Shown: positions 49,688-59,138 of the stretch, piece after piece
Layout: each line of letters begins with the position of its first letter
Numbering within the stretch: the stretch's first letter is position 1
Assembly: GCF_034006665.1 (NCBI RefSeq)
Contig: NZ_JAVESI010000010.1
Span: forward strand, 26,778 to 90,777
Length of the DNA: 64,000 bases
Direction: 5' to 3'
Source of the DNA: Trichloromonas sp034006665
GTDB taxonomy: Bacteria; Desulfobacterota; Desulfuromonadia; Desulfuromonadales; Trichloromonadaceae
Notes under the pieces: model-generated
What the model saw: only the letters and a program-made list of their open reading frames with translations
Told to the model about the DNA's origin: nothing
Database searches by the model: none
Program-made: the position numbers and the translations under genes

Positions 49688-50206
49688 ATGGCGATTCTAG
49701 CGATCCGACACTATCCCGATCCGGTTCTCAAACAGACGGCGCAGCCGGTGGAGGCTTTCGATAGCGCCCTGAAACAGTTGGTCGCGGACATGGCCGAGAC
49801 CATGTACGCCGCCCCCGGCGTCGGCCTGGCCGCCCCCCAGGTCGGGGTCTCGCGGCGACTGGCGGTGATTGACTGCGCCCGCGAAGGGCAGCCGCCCCAG
49901 CTCCATACCCTGGTCAACCCCGAAATCGTCTTCCGCGAGGGGGAATCCTGCGAGGAGGAAGGCTGCCTCTCCGTTCCCTCTTATTACGCCAAGGTCGACC
50001 GTTCCTCCCGGGTGCGGGTCCGTTTTCAGGATGCGGAGGGGCAGGCGCGGGAACTGGAGGCCGAGGGGCTGCTGGCGATCTGTATCCAGCATGAACTCGA
50101 CCATCTCGACGGGATTCTCTTCGTCGACCGCCTTTCCCCCCTGAAGCGGGGCATCTTCCGCAAGAAATACAAAAAAATCCTCGAACGGCAACGGGAGCAG
50201 CTGTGA
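49688..50206 (+). CDS. def: Peptide deformylase
   Basis: This 172-residue metalloenzyme removes the formyl group from new proteins. All three motifs are present: GVGLAAPQ, EGCLSVP and QHELDHLDG, where the cysteine and two histidines bind the metal and the glutamate is catalytic. The stop overlaps the GTG start of fmt, the classic def-fmt coupling. Confidence 0.97.
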   Translation: MAILAIRHYPDPVLKQTAQPVEAFDSALKQLVADMAETMYAAPGVGLAAPQVGVSRRLAVIDCAREGQPPQLHTLVNPEIVFREGESCEEEGCLSVPSYYAKVDRSSRVRVRFQDAEGQARELEAEGLLAICIQHELDHLDGILFVDRLSPLKRGIFRKKYKKILERQREQL

Positions 50207-51150
50207 TCAAGCCTCAGGATATCCGCACCGTTTTCATGGGCACGCCGGAATTTGCCCTCGCCACCCTGCAAGGGCTGCTCGACTTCGGCCTCGACCTGCG
50301 CGCGGTCTACACTCAGCCGGATCGCCCCAAAGGGCGGGGCAACCAGTTGACCCCGCCGCCGGTGAAGGAACTGGCGCTCAAGCACGGCATATCCGTCCAT
50401 CAGCCTCTCAAGCTGCGCGATCCGGCGGTGGTCGAGGAGTTGCGCGCCATCGCTCCCGATCTGATCGTGGTTGTCGCCTACGGGCAGATTCTGCCCAAGA
50501 GTGTGCTGGAAATTCCCCAATACGGTTGCATCAACGTGCACGCTTCGCTTTTGCCCCGCTACCGGGGGGCGGCGCCGATCAACAAGGCGATCATCGACGG
50601 GGAAACGGAGACCGGCGTGACCACCATGTATATGGATGTCGGCCTCGATACGGGCGACATGCTGATCAAGCGCGTCACCCCCATCGGCCCCCTCGAAACC
50701 GCCGGCGAGGTGCACGACCGTCTGGCTCTTCTCGGTCGCGAGGCGATGGAAGAAACCCTGCGCCGGCTCTGCGCCGGGACGTTGACGGCGGAAAAACAGG
50801 AGGATGCCCTCAGCAACTACGCGCCGATGCTCAAGAAGGAAGACGGGCTCATCGACTGGGAACGTACCGCCGCGCAGATCCACAATCAGGTGCGCGGCCT
50901 CGATCCCTGGCCCGGGGCCTACACCCAGTTGCGCGGCGAGGTGCTGAAGATCGCCCGCACCGCGCCGGAAGCGGGGAGCGGCGCGCCGGGGACGGTGCTG
51001 GCCGCTGATGCCGCCGGGGTACGTATCGCCTGCGGCGAGGGGGTGTTGCGGGTTGGTGAATTGCAGCTGCCGGGGAAAAAGCGCCTGGCCGCCGGCGATT
51101 TCCTACGCGGCTGTCCGCTGTCACCAGGAACCCGACTCGGTTCGGACTAG
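50203..51150 (+). CDS. fmt: Methionyl-tRNA formyltransferase
   Basis: This 315-residue enzyme adds the formyl group to initiator Met-tRNA using 10-formyl-THF. The N-terminal domain shows TVFMGTPEFALATLQGLL, the catalytic NVHASLLPRYRGAAPI region and TTMYMDVGLDTGDML; the C-terminal OB domain begins near residue 210. The start is GTG 50203, overlapping the def stop (GTGA). Normal length. Confidence 0.97.
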   Translation: MIKPQDIRTVFMGTPEFALATLQGLLDFGLDLRAVYTQPDRPKGRGNQLTPPPVKELALKHGISVHQPLKLRDPAVVEELRAIAPDLIVVVAYGQILPKSVLEIPQYGCINVHASLLPRYRGAAPINKAIIDGETETGVTTMYMDVGLDTGDMLIKRVTPIGPLETAGEVHDRLALLGREAMEETLRRLCAGTLTAEKQEDALSNYAPMLKKEDGLIDWERTAAQIHNQVRGLDPWPGAYTQLRGEVLKIARTAPEAGSGAPGTVLAADAAGVRIACGEGVLRVGELQLPGKKRLAAGDFLRGCPLSPGTRLGSD

Positions 51151-51281
51151 GCCGGGTTGCGACCATCGCGGGCTTTTTGCGGCACTGCCCTTGCCTGGTA
51201 TCGGTGCCGTTATTATAGTGGGAGCAGGCGCATTGCTTTGTCTGCCCGCGAATGATAAAAACCCGTGAACGAGGTGAAATG

Positions 51282-52112
51282 ATGAATACTCTGCGTACCG
51301 TTCTTCTCATGACCCTGCTGACCCTGGTGCTGGTCGCCGCCGGCGGCGCTCTCGGCGGGCAGGGCGGAGCGCTCTTCGCCCTGGTCCTGGCCGCCGTGAT
51401 GAATCTCGGTTCCTACTGGTTTTCCGACAAGATCGTCATCAAGATGTATCGGGGGGTCGAAGTCTCCAGCGGCCCTCTTTTCGAGGTGGTCGACGAGATC
51501 TGCCGGCGCAACGATCTGCCCATGCCGAAGGTCTACCTCCTGCCCCAGCCCACCCCTAACGCCTTCGCCACCGGCCGCAATCCGCAACATGCCGTGGTCG
51601 CGGCCACCGAAGGGATTCTGCAAATCCTCTCCCGCGAGGAGTTGATGGGGGTGATGGCCCACGAGATGAGTCACGTCATGCACCGTGATATTCTCATCGG
51701 TTCCATCGCCGCGACCATCGCCGGGGCGATTTCTTACCTGTCGCACATGGCCCAATGGTCTCTTCTCTTCGGCGGCCGGGATGACGAGGACGGCAATCCG
51801 ATCGCCATGATCCTGATGATGATTCTCGCCCCCCTGGCGGCTATGCTGGTGCAGATGGCGGTCTCCCGCTCCCGGGAATACGAGGCCGATAAAGGGGGTG
51901 CCAAGCTCTCCGGCAACCCCCTCTATCTGGCGAGCGCCCTGCGCAAGCTCGAAGCGGCCAACAGCCGTCAGCCCATGCCCCGGGTCAACGAAGCCACGGC
52001 GCATATGTTTATCGTCAGCCCCTTGCGCGGTGCCGGACTCAAGTCCCTTTTCTCCACCCATCCACCGGTGGAAGAGCGGGTGCGGCGTCTGGAGAGCATG
52101 GCCGCAGCCTGA
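51282..52112 (+). CDS. htpX: Protease HtpX homologue
   Basis: This 276-residue membrane zinc protease (M48) has two N-terminal helices, the zinc motif AHEMSHVMHRD, a hydrophobic hairpin, and the third ligand in SREYEADKGG. It degrades damaged membrane proteins. GAGGTG at 51271-51276 favours ATG 51282 over 51279. It stands between fmt and rsmB, an arrangement I recall from related genomes. Confidence 0.95.
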   Translation: MNTLRTVLLMTLLTLVLVAAGGALGGQGGALFALVLAAVMNLGSYWFSDKIVIKMYRGVEVSSGPLFEVVDEICRRNDLPMPKVYLLPQPTPNAFATGRNPQHAVVAATEGILQILSREELMGVMAHEMSHVMHRDILIGSIAATIAGAISYLSHMAQWSLLFGGRDDEDGNPIAMILMMILAPLAAMLVQMAVSRSREYEADKGGAKLSGNPLYLASALRKLEAANSRQPMPRVNEATAHMFIVSPLRGAGLKSLFSTHPPVEERVRRLESMAAA

Positions 52113-52192
52113 TTCTCCCGCTTCACCGTGGCCCGTCGGCCAGGGGTATGCCGTGCATGTCCCTGGCCTTTTCCGTCTGAAAGGATGCTTTT

Positions 52193-53548
52193 TTGTCTTC
52201 TTCTAACCCTCGCCAACTGGCTTTTTCCGTCCTCGGTCGGGTCGATGAGGGGGCCTATGCCGATCTCGCCCTTGACGCCGCCTTCCAGCAGGAGGCCCAC
52301 CTCGACCCCCGCGATCGAGGGCTGGCGACCGAACTGGTCTACGGCACCCTGCGCCGGCGCGGGCGGCTCGACTTCGCCCTGGCCGTGTTGTGCAGCAAGC
52401 CCTTGGCCAAGGTCGAGCCGCGTGTGCTCAATCTGCTGCGTCTCGGCGCCTATCAGATCCTTTTTCTCGACAAGGTGCCGGCCCCGGCCGCCGTTCATGA
52501 AACGGTGGAACTGGCCCGACAGGAGAAGCTGGAACGGGCCACCGGCTTCATCAACGGCATCCTCCGCAACCTGATCCGGCAACGGCAGGAGCTCCCTTGG
52601 CCTGATGCCGCCGAGCCCGTCGTTTACCTGGAAAAGCTGGCCGCCTTTCCCCACTGGCTGGCCCGCTCCTGGGTCCGGCGTTTCGGCGGCGCGGCGGCGG
52701 TGGCTTTGGCCGAGGCCCTGCTCCAGCCGGCCCCCTTCACGGTACGGGTCAATACCCTGAAGCTTCCTCGCGAGGCATTTCTTGACGAACTGGAACGCCG
52801 CGGCATCGAAGCTCGCCCGACCGCCTATGCCCCCGAGGGGGTGGTGATTGGTCACCGCGGGGGCGCGGCTTTGCCCGGCGATGGCGAGGGCTGGTATCAG
52901 GTGCAGGACGAGGCGAGCATGCTCATCGCCCATCTCCTTGCTCCGAAAGCCGGCGAGAAGATTCTCGACGCCTGCGCCGCGCCGGGGGGCAAAACCACGC
53001 ACCTCTGTGCTCTGGGCAACAATGCGGTGGAGGTGCTGGCTCTCGATCTCCATCCCCAGCGGGTGCGCCTGGTAACGAGCGGCGCCGACCGTCTCGGCTG
53101 CCGGGGGATCGTCGCCCGCGCCTGGGATCTGACGACGCCGCCGGAGTTTCTCGTCCCGGCGAGCTTCGACGCCGTGCTGGTCGATGCTCCGTGCAGCGGC
53201 CTCGGCGTGCTGCGGCGCAATCCGGAAATCCGCTGGCGGCGCACCGCCGCCGATATCACCCGGATGGCCGAACAGCAGCGGGCGATTCTTGCCAACGCCG
53301 CGCCCCTTCTCAAACCCGGCGGTCGCCTGCTCTACTCGGTCTGCACCCTGACCGAGGAGGAGACCGACGGGGTCCTGTCGGACTTTCTCGCCAAGCGTCC
53401 CGATTTTGTTCTGGAGGATGCACGAGAGAGTGTGCCGCCGTTCTGGGGGGAACTCTTCGGGGAGGATGGCTGTCTGCGCACCTGGTTGCGGTTTGATGCC
53501 GGCATGGATGCCTTTTTCGCCGCCCGTCTGCGCCGCCGCCCGCTTTGA
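52193..53548 (+). CDS. rsmB: 16S rRNA (cytosine-967-C5)-methyltransferase
   Basis: This 451-residue enzyme has an N-terminal NusB-like domain (SVLGRVDEGAYADLALD, LDKVPAPAAVHETVELAR) and a C-terminal Rossmann methyltransferase. The latter contains DACAAPGGKTTHL, VDAPCSGLGVLRRNPEIRW with one catalytic cysteine, and LYSVCTLTEEE with the other. The start is TTG 52193 with AAGGA seven bases before it. Normal family length. Confidence 0.95.
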   Translation: MSSSNPRQLAFSVLGRVDEGAYADLALDAAFQQEAHLDPRDRGLATELVYGTLRRRGRLDFALAVLCSKPLAKVEPRVLNLLRLGAYQILFLDKVPAPAAVHETVELARQEKLERATGFINGILRNLIRQRQELPWPDAAEPVVYLEKLAAFPHWLARSWVRRFGGAAAVALAEALLQPAPFTVRVNTLKLPREAFLDELERRGIEARPTAYAPEGVVIGHRGGAALPGDGEGWYQVQDEASMLIAHLLAPKAGEKILDACAAPGGKTTHLCALGNNAVEVLALDLHPQRVRLVTSGADRLGCRGIVARAWDLTTPPEFLVPASFDAVLVDAPCSGLGVLRRNPEIRWRRTAADITRMAEQQRAILANAAPLLKPGGRLLYSVCTLTEEETDGVLSDFLAKRPDFVLEDARESVPPFWGELFGEDGCLRTWLRFDAGMDAFFAARLRRRPL

Positions 53549-53666
53549 TGGGGATGATTTGTTTTGGCGGCGCGCGGGAAATCTGCTAAAAAGATAAACA
53601 GTTATCTTTCTCGAACAGACGCCGGTGCCGATCGCGCCTGGCGGTTTCCTCTCTGGAGAAAAGTCC

Positions 53667-54323
53667 ATGGTTAAAATCGCTCCCTCCATCCTCTCGGCGG
53701 ACTTTTCCCGCCTCGGGGAGGAGATTCGCGCCATCGAAGCGGGCGGCGCCGATTATGTTCATGTGGATGTCATGGACGGTCATTTCGTGCCGAACATCAC
53801 CATCGGGCCGCTGGTCGTTGAGGCGGCGCGCAAGGTAACGAGCCTGCCTCTCGACGTGCATCTGATGATCGAAAATCCCGACCGCTACATCCCCGACTTC
53901 GCCAAGGCCGGGGCCGATATCCTCACCGTGCATCAGGAGGTGGTTCCCCATCTGCACCGCACCGTGCAGCTCATCCGCTCCCTCGGCAAGAAGGCCGGGG
54001 TTTCCATCAATCCGGCGACTCCGGTCTCGACCCTCGATTTGATCCTCAATGATCTCGATCTGGTGCTGGTGATGTCGGTCAACCCCGGTTTCGGCGGCCA
54101 GAGCTTCATCCCCTCCTGCCTGGGCAAGATCGCGGCGCTGCGGCACACCATCGCGGAGCGCGGTTTGCGGGTGGAGCTGGAAGTCGACGGCGGGGTCAAG
54201 ATCGACAATATCGGGCGCATCGTTTCCGCCGGGGCCGACGTGCTGGTGGCCGGCAGCGCGGTCTTCGGCACGGACGACTACCGGAAGACCATCGCCACAC
54301 TCAAGCGCAACGCCGGGGCCTGA
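53667..54323 (+). CDS. rpe: Ribulose-phosphate 3-epimerase
   Basis: This 218-residue TIM-barrel enzyme of the pentose phosphate pathway has KIAPSILSADFSRLGEE, VHVDVMDGHFVPNITIG, LDVHLMIENP, MSVNPGFGGQ and EVDGGVKIDN, holding the metal and catalytic aspartates. GGAGA upstream fits ATG 53667. The stop overlaps the next ATG (TGATG). Confidence 0.97.
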   Translation: MVKIAPSILSADFSRLGEEIRAIEAGGADYVHVDVMDGHFVPNITIGPLVVEAARKVTSLPLDVHLMIENPDRYIPDFAKAGADILTVHQEVVPHLHRTVQLIRSLGKKAGVSINPATPVSTLDLILNDLDLVLVMSVNPGFGGQSFIPSCLGKIAALRHTIAERGLRVELEVDGGVKIDNIGRIVSAGADVLVAGSAVFGTDDYRKTIATLKRNAGA

Positions 54324-54886
54324 TGCTTGATCACGAGGAGGTGCGCCGGTGCCTCGCCGCCCAGCCGCCGCGCCATCTTCCCCAGGACGGGCTGCGCCCG
54401 GCGGCGGTGCTGCTGCCGCTCTTTGTCCGGGATGGCGAGGACTGGGTGCTTTTTACCCGGCGCACTGAGAAGCTCAATCACCACTCGGGAGAGATCTCCT
54501 TCCCCGGTGGGGCCTGGCATGTGGAAGACGCCGGACCCTTGGACACCGCCCTGCGCGAGACGGAGGAGGAGATGGGCATCGCTGCGCTAGACGTTCGGGT
54601 GTTGGGGCGACTGGATGACTGTATTTCGATCCACGGCTACCATGTGGTCCCCTTTGTCGGAACCTTCCCCGCGCCCTATCCCTATCGGGTCAATCGCAAC
54701 GAGGTTGCCGAGGTCATCGAGTTGCCCCTGGCGCGGCTGTGCGATCCCGCCGTCTATCACGAAGAGGATTGGCGACACCGGGGCCGGATCTTCCCGGTCG
54801 GGTTCTTTACCATCGGTAGCTATCAGGTTTGGGGTCTGACCGCCGAGATCCTGCGCCGGTTTCTGCAGCGGGTTTACGGCGTCTGA
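54323..54886 (+). CDS. NUDIX hydrolase, CoA pyrophosphatase-like
   Basis: This 187-residue protein has the wording of the NudL/CoA-pyrophosphatase group: HHSGEISFPGGAWHVEDAGP followed by DTALRETEEEMGI, which carries the RExxEExG metal-binding core. It would split CoA or related pyrophosphates. It is translationally coupled to rpe by a one-base overlap. Substrate specificity is inferred from the upstream SGEISFPGG motif. Confidence 0.88.
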   Translation: MLDHEEVRRCLAAQPPRHLPQDGLRPAAVLLPLFVRDGEDWVLFTRRTEKLNHHSGEISFPGGAWHVEDAGPLDTALRETEEEMGIAALDVRVLGRLDDCISIHGYHVVPFVGTFPAPYPYRVNRNEVAEVIELPLARLCDPAVYHEEDWRHRGRIFPVGFFTIGSYQVWGLTAEILRRFLQRVYGV

Positions 54887-54904
54887 AAAGAGGAGGAGAG
54901 GGCT

Positions 54905-56140
54905 ATGGGGTTCTTCCGCCATCGCAGCTTGCAGACCAAGATCAATCTGGTCATCTTGCTGATCCTGCTGGTCTTCTTCGGCATCTTCTCGGTGATCAGC
55001 TTCCACCAGCAGCACGGTTACAGTGTCGAGGAGGCGGTGGAGAAGGCGCGGATCATCGCCGCCGCCGCGACCCGGGGGCGCCAGTATCTCTCCGACCAGT
55101 TACAGAAGGGGGGGGTCGAACTGACCCGGGAACGCTACGGTCTCATCCCCCAGGTGGTTTCGACCCAGATCGGCAGCTTGGTCGCTGCCGATCTGGGTTA
55201 CTCCATCCGCCAGGTTTCCGAACGTTACCGTAATCCGAAGAATGCTCCCGACCCTTCGGAAACGACCATGCTCAAGGAGTTTTACGGGGATTCGGAGAAG
55301 CGGGAAAGCTATCGCGTCATTGATCTCGGCAAGGAACCGATCTTCCGCTACCTGCAACCGTTCCGTGTTGACGAGAGCTGTTTGCAATGCCACGGCGACC
55401 CCGCCGCGGCCCCGGCCTTTCTCAACGAGATGTTTCCCGATCCCAACGAACAATCGTTTCATTACCGGATCGGCGAGGTGATCGGCGCAGTTTCCGTGTC
55501 GATTCCCCTGGGCGGGTTGGAGGCCCAGGTGCAGCGCAAGGTCCGCACCGACCTCCTTTATTCCGGAGGGGTTCTGCTCGCCTTGGTTCTCTGCCTCGGG
55601 CTGTTGGTGCGCATGGCGGTAACCGCGCCCTTGGCCCGGCTGGGCCTGGCGATCCGCGACATTGTCCGCACCGGGCGCTTCGAAAAGCCGATTCCCCGCC
55701 GCGGACAGGACGAAATCGGTACCCTGATCGACGGCTTCAACGAGATGATGGTTCACCTCGGCGAGAAGACCGAGCACCTGGAGGAGTCGGAGAAGCGCTT
55801 CCGGGTGATGACCGAAACGGTGCGCGACGGCATGGTTTCCTTCCTTGGTACCGGCCAGGTCATTCTTTTCAACCGCCAGGCCGAACGCATCTTCGGCTAC
55901 AGCAAGCGCGAAATAATGGGTGTTTCGGTGGCGCGTCTGGTTCATGAGGAATGCGTGGAATTACACCAGGCGGGAGTCGAGGATTATCTCAAAGGCAACG
56001 CCGCGCAGCTGATTCGCAAGTTGCATAAAATCCCCGGTCGCCGGCGGGACGGTTCCCGGATCCCGCTGGAACTCTCTCTGGCCGTGGCCGAGTCGGACGG
56101 CCATCTCTTCTATACCGCTATCGTCCGCGAGACGGACTAA
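54905..56140 (+). CDS. Heme-binding DUF3365 sensor with HAMP and PAS, no output domain
   Basis: This is a 411-residue membrane protein. It has a membrane helix at 13-33 and a periplasmic DUF3365 domain with a c-type heme motif CLQCH (Cys159, Cys162, His163). A second helix follows near 220-240, then a HAMP segment (TAPLARLGLAIRDIV) and a PAS domain from about 295 (MTETVRDGMVSFLGTGQVIL). The protein ends right after the PAS; there is no kinase, GGDEF or methyl-accepting part. It may signal by protein contact or be a truncated sensor. The periplasmic heme could sense redox state, NO or CO. Confidence 0.9.
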   Translation: MGFFRHRSLQTKINLVILLILLVFFGIFSVISFHQQHGYSVEEAVEKARIIAAAATRGRQYLSDQLQKGGVELTRERYGLIPQVVSTQIGSLVAADLGYSIRQVSERYRNPKNAPDPSETTMLKEFYGDSEKRESYRVIDLGKEPIFRYLQPFRVDESCLQCHGDPAAAPAFLNEMFPDPNEQSFHYRIGEVIGAVSVSIPLGGLEAQVQRKVRTDLLYSGGVLLALVLCLGLLVRMAVTAPLARLGLAIRDIVRTGRFEKPIPRRGQDEIGTLIDGFNEMMVHLGEKTEHLEESEKRFRVMTETVRDGMVSFLGTGQVILFNRQAERIFGYSKREIMGVSVARLVHEECVELHQAGVEDYLKGNAAQLIRKLHKIPGRRRDGSRIPLELSLAVAESDGHLFYTAIVRETD

Positions 56141-56219
56141 ATACCGCCGTTGCGTTGCGCGGGCAGGGGATGAATCGCGCCTCTGTTCGGCCTTACCCTC
56201 ACTCGGTACGGAATGCTCC

Positions 56220-58070
56220 ATGCCCAGTCTAAATGACCGCTCCCGGCGGTTTCTTGAAGAGCTCGGCCGGCGCCTGATTATCGGCGACGGCGCCATGGGC
56301 ACCCTGCTCTACAGTCGCGGGGTGCGGCTCGACACGAATTTCGAATATCTCAATCTCAGTGCTCCCGAGCTGGTCGGGCAGGTGCATGCCGAATATCTGG
56401 CCGCCGGTTCTCGATTGATTGAAACCAATACCTTCGGTGCCAATGCCCCGCGTCTGGCCGGTTTCGGGTTGGAAAGCCGGACTCGGGCGATTAATCTGGC
56501 TGGCGCACGTCTGGCCCGCGAGGCGGCCGGTGACGGCGCCTACGTCGCCGGGTCGGTAGGCCCGTTGCAGCGTCCTCGGGGGGAGGAGAACGGGATCTCC
56601 CGGGAGCAGACGCAAGCCGCTCTGCGCGAACAGATGGAGGCCCTGGCCGAAGGGGGTGTCGATCTGTTCATCCTCGAAACCTTCGCTGATCTCGACGATC
56701 TGGAGTTGGGGGTGGCCGTCGCCCGGGAACTGGGACTGCCGGTGGTGGCGCAGATGGCTTTTCTCCAAGAGGGCCGTACCCGTGACGGGGTTTCCGCCGA
56801 ACAGGCGGCGATCAGGCTGACGAAAGCCGGCGCCACGATGATCGGCGCCAATTGCGGCGCCGGTCCGCGTGAGCTTCTGCAGGTCGTAACGCGCATGGCC
56901 GCCGTCTCTTCATTACCCCTGTCGGCTTTTCCCAACTCGGGCTTCCCCGAATATGTGGAGGGGCGCTATATCTACCTCACGACGCCGGAATATTTCGCCG
57001 GCATGGGCCGAGAACTGGCGCAGGCCGGGGCGGTGCTGCTCGGCGGCTGCTGCGGTACGACTCCGGAGCATATCCGCGCTTTGACTGGCGCCCTTGCCGA
57101 CCTGGCCCCGGTGTCGACGCCGAGAGTCGTGCTCCCTGCGGAGAGCTCCGGGGCGCCTGCGCCGTCGCGACCGGAATCCCGCCCCGATTTTCTCGCCGAC
57201 TGGGGGAAGCGGCCGATCGTGACCGTGGAACTCGATCCGCCCCGCGGGCTGAACTGCGACAAGATCTTGGCCGGTGCCCGCCTTCTCGCTACGGCCGACG
57301 TCGATGCCATCAGCCTGGCGGAGAATCCCCTGGGGCGTATCCGCCTGGGAAATATCGCCCTCGCTCGGACGATTCAGGAAGAGACCGGCACCGAGGTCAT
57401 TGTCCATGTAACCTGTCGCGATCGCAATCTCATCGGCCTCCATTCCGAACTGATGGGCGCCCACCTCCTCGGGATCCGCAATATCCTTGCGGTCACCGGC
57501 GATCCGGTGGCGGTAGGGGGGGAGTCGGGGGCGACCAATGTCTTTGATCTCAATTCCGTCAGCCTGTTGGAACTCCTCTCCGCTCTCAATGCCGGTCAGA
57601 ACCTTCTCGGCGCAGAACTCGGCGGCCGTACCCGGTTTCTGCTCGGCGCCGCTTTCAATCCCAACCTGACGACCATGGAAGGGCAGCTGCGCAAGCTCGC
57701 AAAAAAAGTGGCGGCCGGTGCTCGTTTCGTGCAGACTCAGCCGGTCTATTCACCGCGGATTCTGGACAAGCTGCTAACGCTGACCGCCGCTTTCCGGATT
57801 CCGGTGCTGGTGGGGATCCTGCCGCTGGTGAGCGAGCGCAATGCCGAATTTCTGCACAATGAGGTGCCCGGTATCTTGCTTCCCGATGAGGTGCGGCAAC
57901 GCATGCGTGGCAAGCAGGGGGAGGCGGGGGTGCGGGAAGGAATGGCGATCGCCCGGGAGTTGATTGCGGCGGGGCGGGGACGATGTGGCGGCTACTATCT
58001 CATGCCCCCTTTCGGCAGGGTCGAGCTGGCCTTGGAGTTGATGGAATTCATTCGCCGGGGGGCGAATTGA
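56220..58070 (+). CDS. Bifunctional homocysteine S-methyltransferase/5,10-methylenetetrahydrofolate reductase
   Basis: This is a 616-residue fusion. Residues 1-290 are a homocysteine methyltransferase barrel with the zinc cysteines (GANCGAGP and LLGGCCGTTPEH). Residues about 325-610 are a MetF-like reductase (TVELDPPRGLNCDKI, HVTCRDRNL, ILAVTGDPVAVGG, GAAFNPNL). The fusion lets methyl-THF be made and used by one protein in methionine synthesis or one-carbon flow. Length and domain order match the known family. The end overlaps the convergent glutaredoxin gene by 23 bp. Confidence 0.95.
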   Translation: MPSLNDRSRRFLEELGRRLIIGDGAMGTLLYSRGVRLDTNFEYLNLSAPELVGQVHAEYLAAGSRLIETNTFGANAPRLAGFGLESRTRAINLAGARLAREAAGDGAYVAGSVGPLQRPRGEENGISREQTQAALREQMEALAEGGVDLFILETFADLDDLELGVAVARELGLPVVAQMAFLQEGRTRDGVSAEQAAIRLTKAGATMIGANCGAGPRELLQVVTRMAAVSSLPLSAFPNSGFPEYVEGRYIYLTTPEYFAGMGRELAQAGAVLLGGCCGTTPEHIRALTGALADLAPVSTPRVVLPAESSGAPAPSRPESRPDFLADWGKRPIVTVELDPPRGLNCDKILAGARLLATADVDAISLAENPLGRIRLGNIALARTIQEETGTEVIVHVTCRDRNLIGLHSELMGAHLLGIRNILAVTGDPVAVGGESGATNVFDLNSVSLLELLSALNAGQNLLGAELGGRTRFLLGAAFNPNLTTMEGQLRKLAKKVAAGARFVQTQPVYSPRILDKLLTLTAAFRIPVLVGILPLVSERNAEFLHNEVPGILLPDEVRQRMRGKQGEAGVREGMAIARELIAAGRGRCGGYYLMPPFGRVELALELMEFIRRGAN

Positions 58071-58320
58071 GGCCAAGAATTTTTGCCAGGTCTCCCCGTT
58101 CGTCCAGTTCGAAAAGTTCGTCGCAGCCGCCGATCAGATATCCGTCGACGAAGATTTGCGGGACTGTTTGCCGGCCACTGCGTTGGTGCATTTCAAGGGC
58201 TTTTTCCGGGTCATCGCTAATGTCGATTTCGCGAAAAGCGACTCCTTTGATGCGCAGCAGTTCCTTGGCGCGCCAGCAGTAGGGACAGTGGCTTTTGGTG
58301 TAGATTTCTACGGATTTCAT
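58048..58320 (-). CDS. grxC: Glutaredoxin 3
   Basis: This 90-residue thioredoxin-fold protein has the CPYC active site (TKSHCPYCWRAKELL), the cis-proline segment TVPQIFVDG and GGCDEL for glutathione binding. It reduces disulfides and glutathionylated proteins. It is convergent with, and overlaps, the folate/homocysteine enzyme gene, an arrangement that appears genuine since both reading frames are well conserved. Confidence 0.95.
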   Translation of the reverse strand: MKSVEIYTKSHCPYCWRAKELLRIKGVAFREIDISDDPEKALEMHQRSGRQTVPQIFVDGYLIGGCDELFELDERGDLAKILGLNSPPGE

Positions 58321-58405
58321 GGGGTCGGCGCTCCGGTGTTAAGAATTGTGGTCATTCTAGCGCAGTATTCGGGGCCGGCAAGGCTTGGTGGAAAAAAGGA
58401 GGCGT

Positions 58406-58822
58406 ATGGCGAGGAATAAGGCCTGGCGATGGCTGGTGCTGATTTGCTGCTTGCCGCTGTTGGCGTGCGCGGTTCTGAATTCCCCCGCCGACCGGCATGA
58501 GGCGGCGAGCACGGACTTCACCCGCAGGTTGCGCTGGCTCGATGTCGGCGGCGCGGCCCAGTATCTGGACAGTCAGGTCAGGGAGGAGTTTCTTGAACGT
58601 TTTTCCGGGGAGGATCTGCGCATCGTCGAATTTTCCTTGGAACGGGTCGAGTTTTCCGACGAGGACCGGCGCGCCGCCGCCTGGTACCTGCTGGAGTATC
58701 ATCTGCTCCCGTCCTCAACGGTGCGTCGGGAGCGCTTTCGTCTCGATTGGGAATACCGGGAAGAGGGACGGATGAGTCCCGGTACCTGGTACATCGTCAC
58801 GCCCTTTCCTTCTCTCCCCTGA
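58406..58822 (+). CDS. Putative lipoprotein
   Basis: This 138-residue protein has a basic start and a hydrophobic signal (AWRWLVLICCLPLLACA) with a lipobox-like LLAC, so it is probably lipidated and exported. The mature part (RRLRWLDVGGAAQYLDSQVR, FSLERVEFSDEDRRAA) looks like a small alpha/beta domain with no name I know. AAAAAAGGAGGCGT before ATG 58406 is a strong ribosome site and rules out the longer frame. Function unknown. Confidence 0.8.
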   Translation: MARNKAWRWLVLICCLPLLACAVLNSPADRHEAASTDFTRRLRWLDVGGAAQYLDSQVREEFLERFSGEDLRIVEFSLERVEFSDEDRRAAAWYLLEYHLLPSSTVRRERFRLDWEYREEGRMSPGTWYIVTPFPSLP

Positions 58823-59138
58823 GCCGGCGACGGTCCGCCGCCCGAGGTTCCGGTTCCGCGTCATCGGTTCTTTTTTCGCGCTCGGGGCCGCTTTGCGTCC
58901 TGCGCGGAAACCCTTGCAGCTGCTTGAATTAATGCAACCGGGGGGGCGCGTGCTCTTCCCTTAGGGCAAAATACGCAAATTTTCCCTTGCTTTAGGTCTT
59001 CCATTTGTGATATTTAACTGCATACTGTATACAAGATAGGGAGAGGCGATTACCGTAAAGGTGCGTGGTCTTTCCCTTTTTTCAAGGGATTTCCGTTCAT
59101 TTCACGTGATGGGGAATGGGTCTCACGGGAGGTCGATC
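58823..59138. promoter_or_regulatory. Leader region of sfrBA
   Basis: Over 300 bp without a credible gene. The right part is AT-richer and holds TTGCTTTA and TATTTA as possible promoter elements (58987-59018), then CTGTATACAAG at 59025-59035, part of a TGTATACA palindrome also seen before panP. The ribosome site GGGAGG lies at 59127-59132. Confidence 0.5.
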
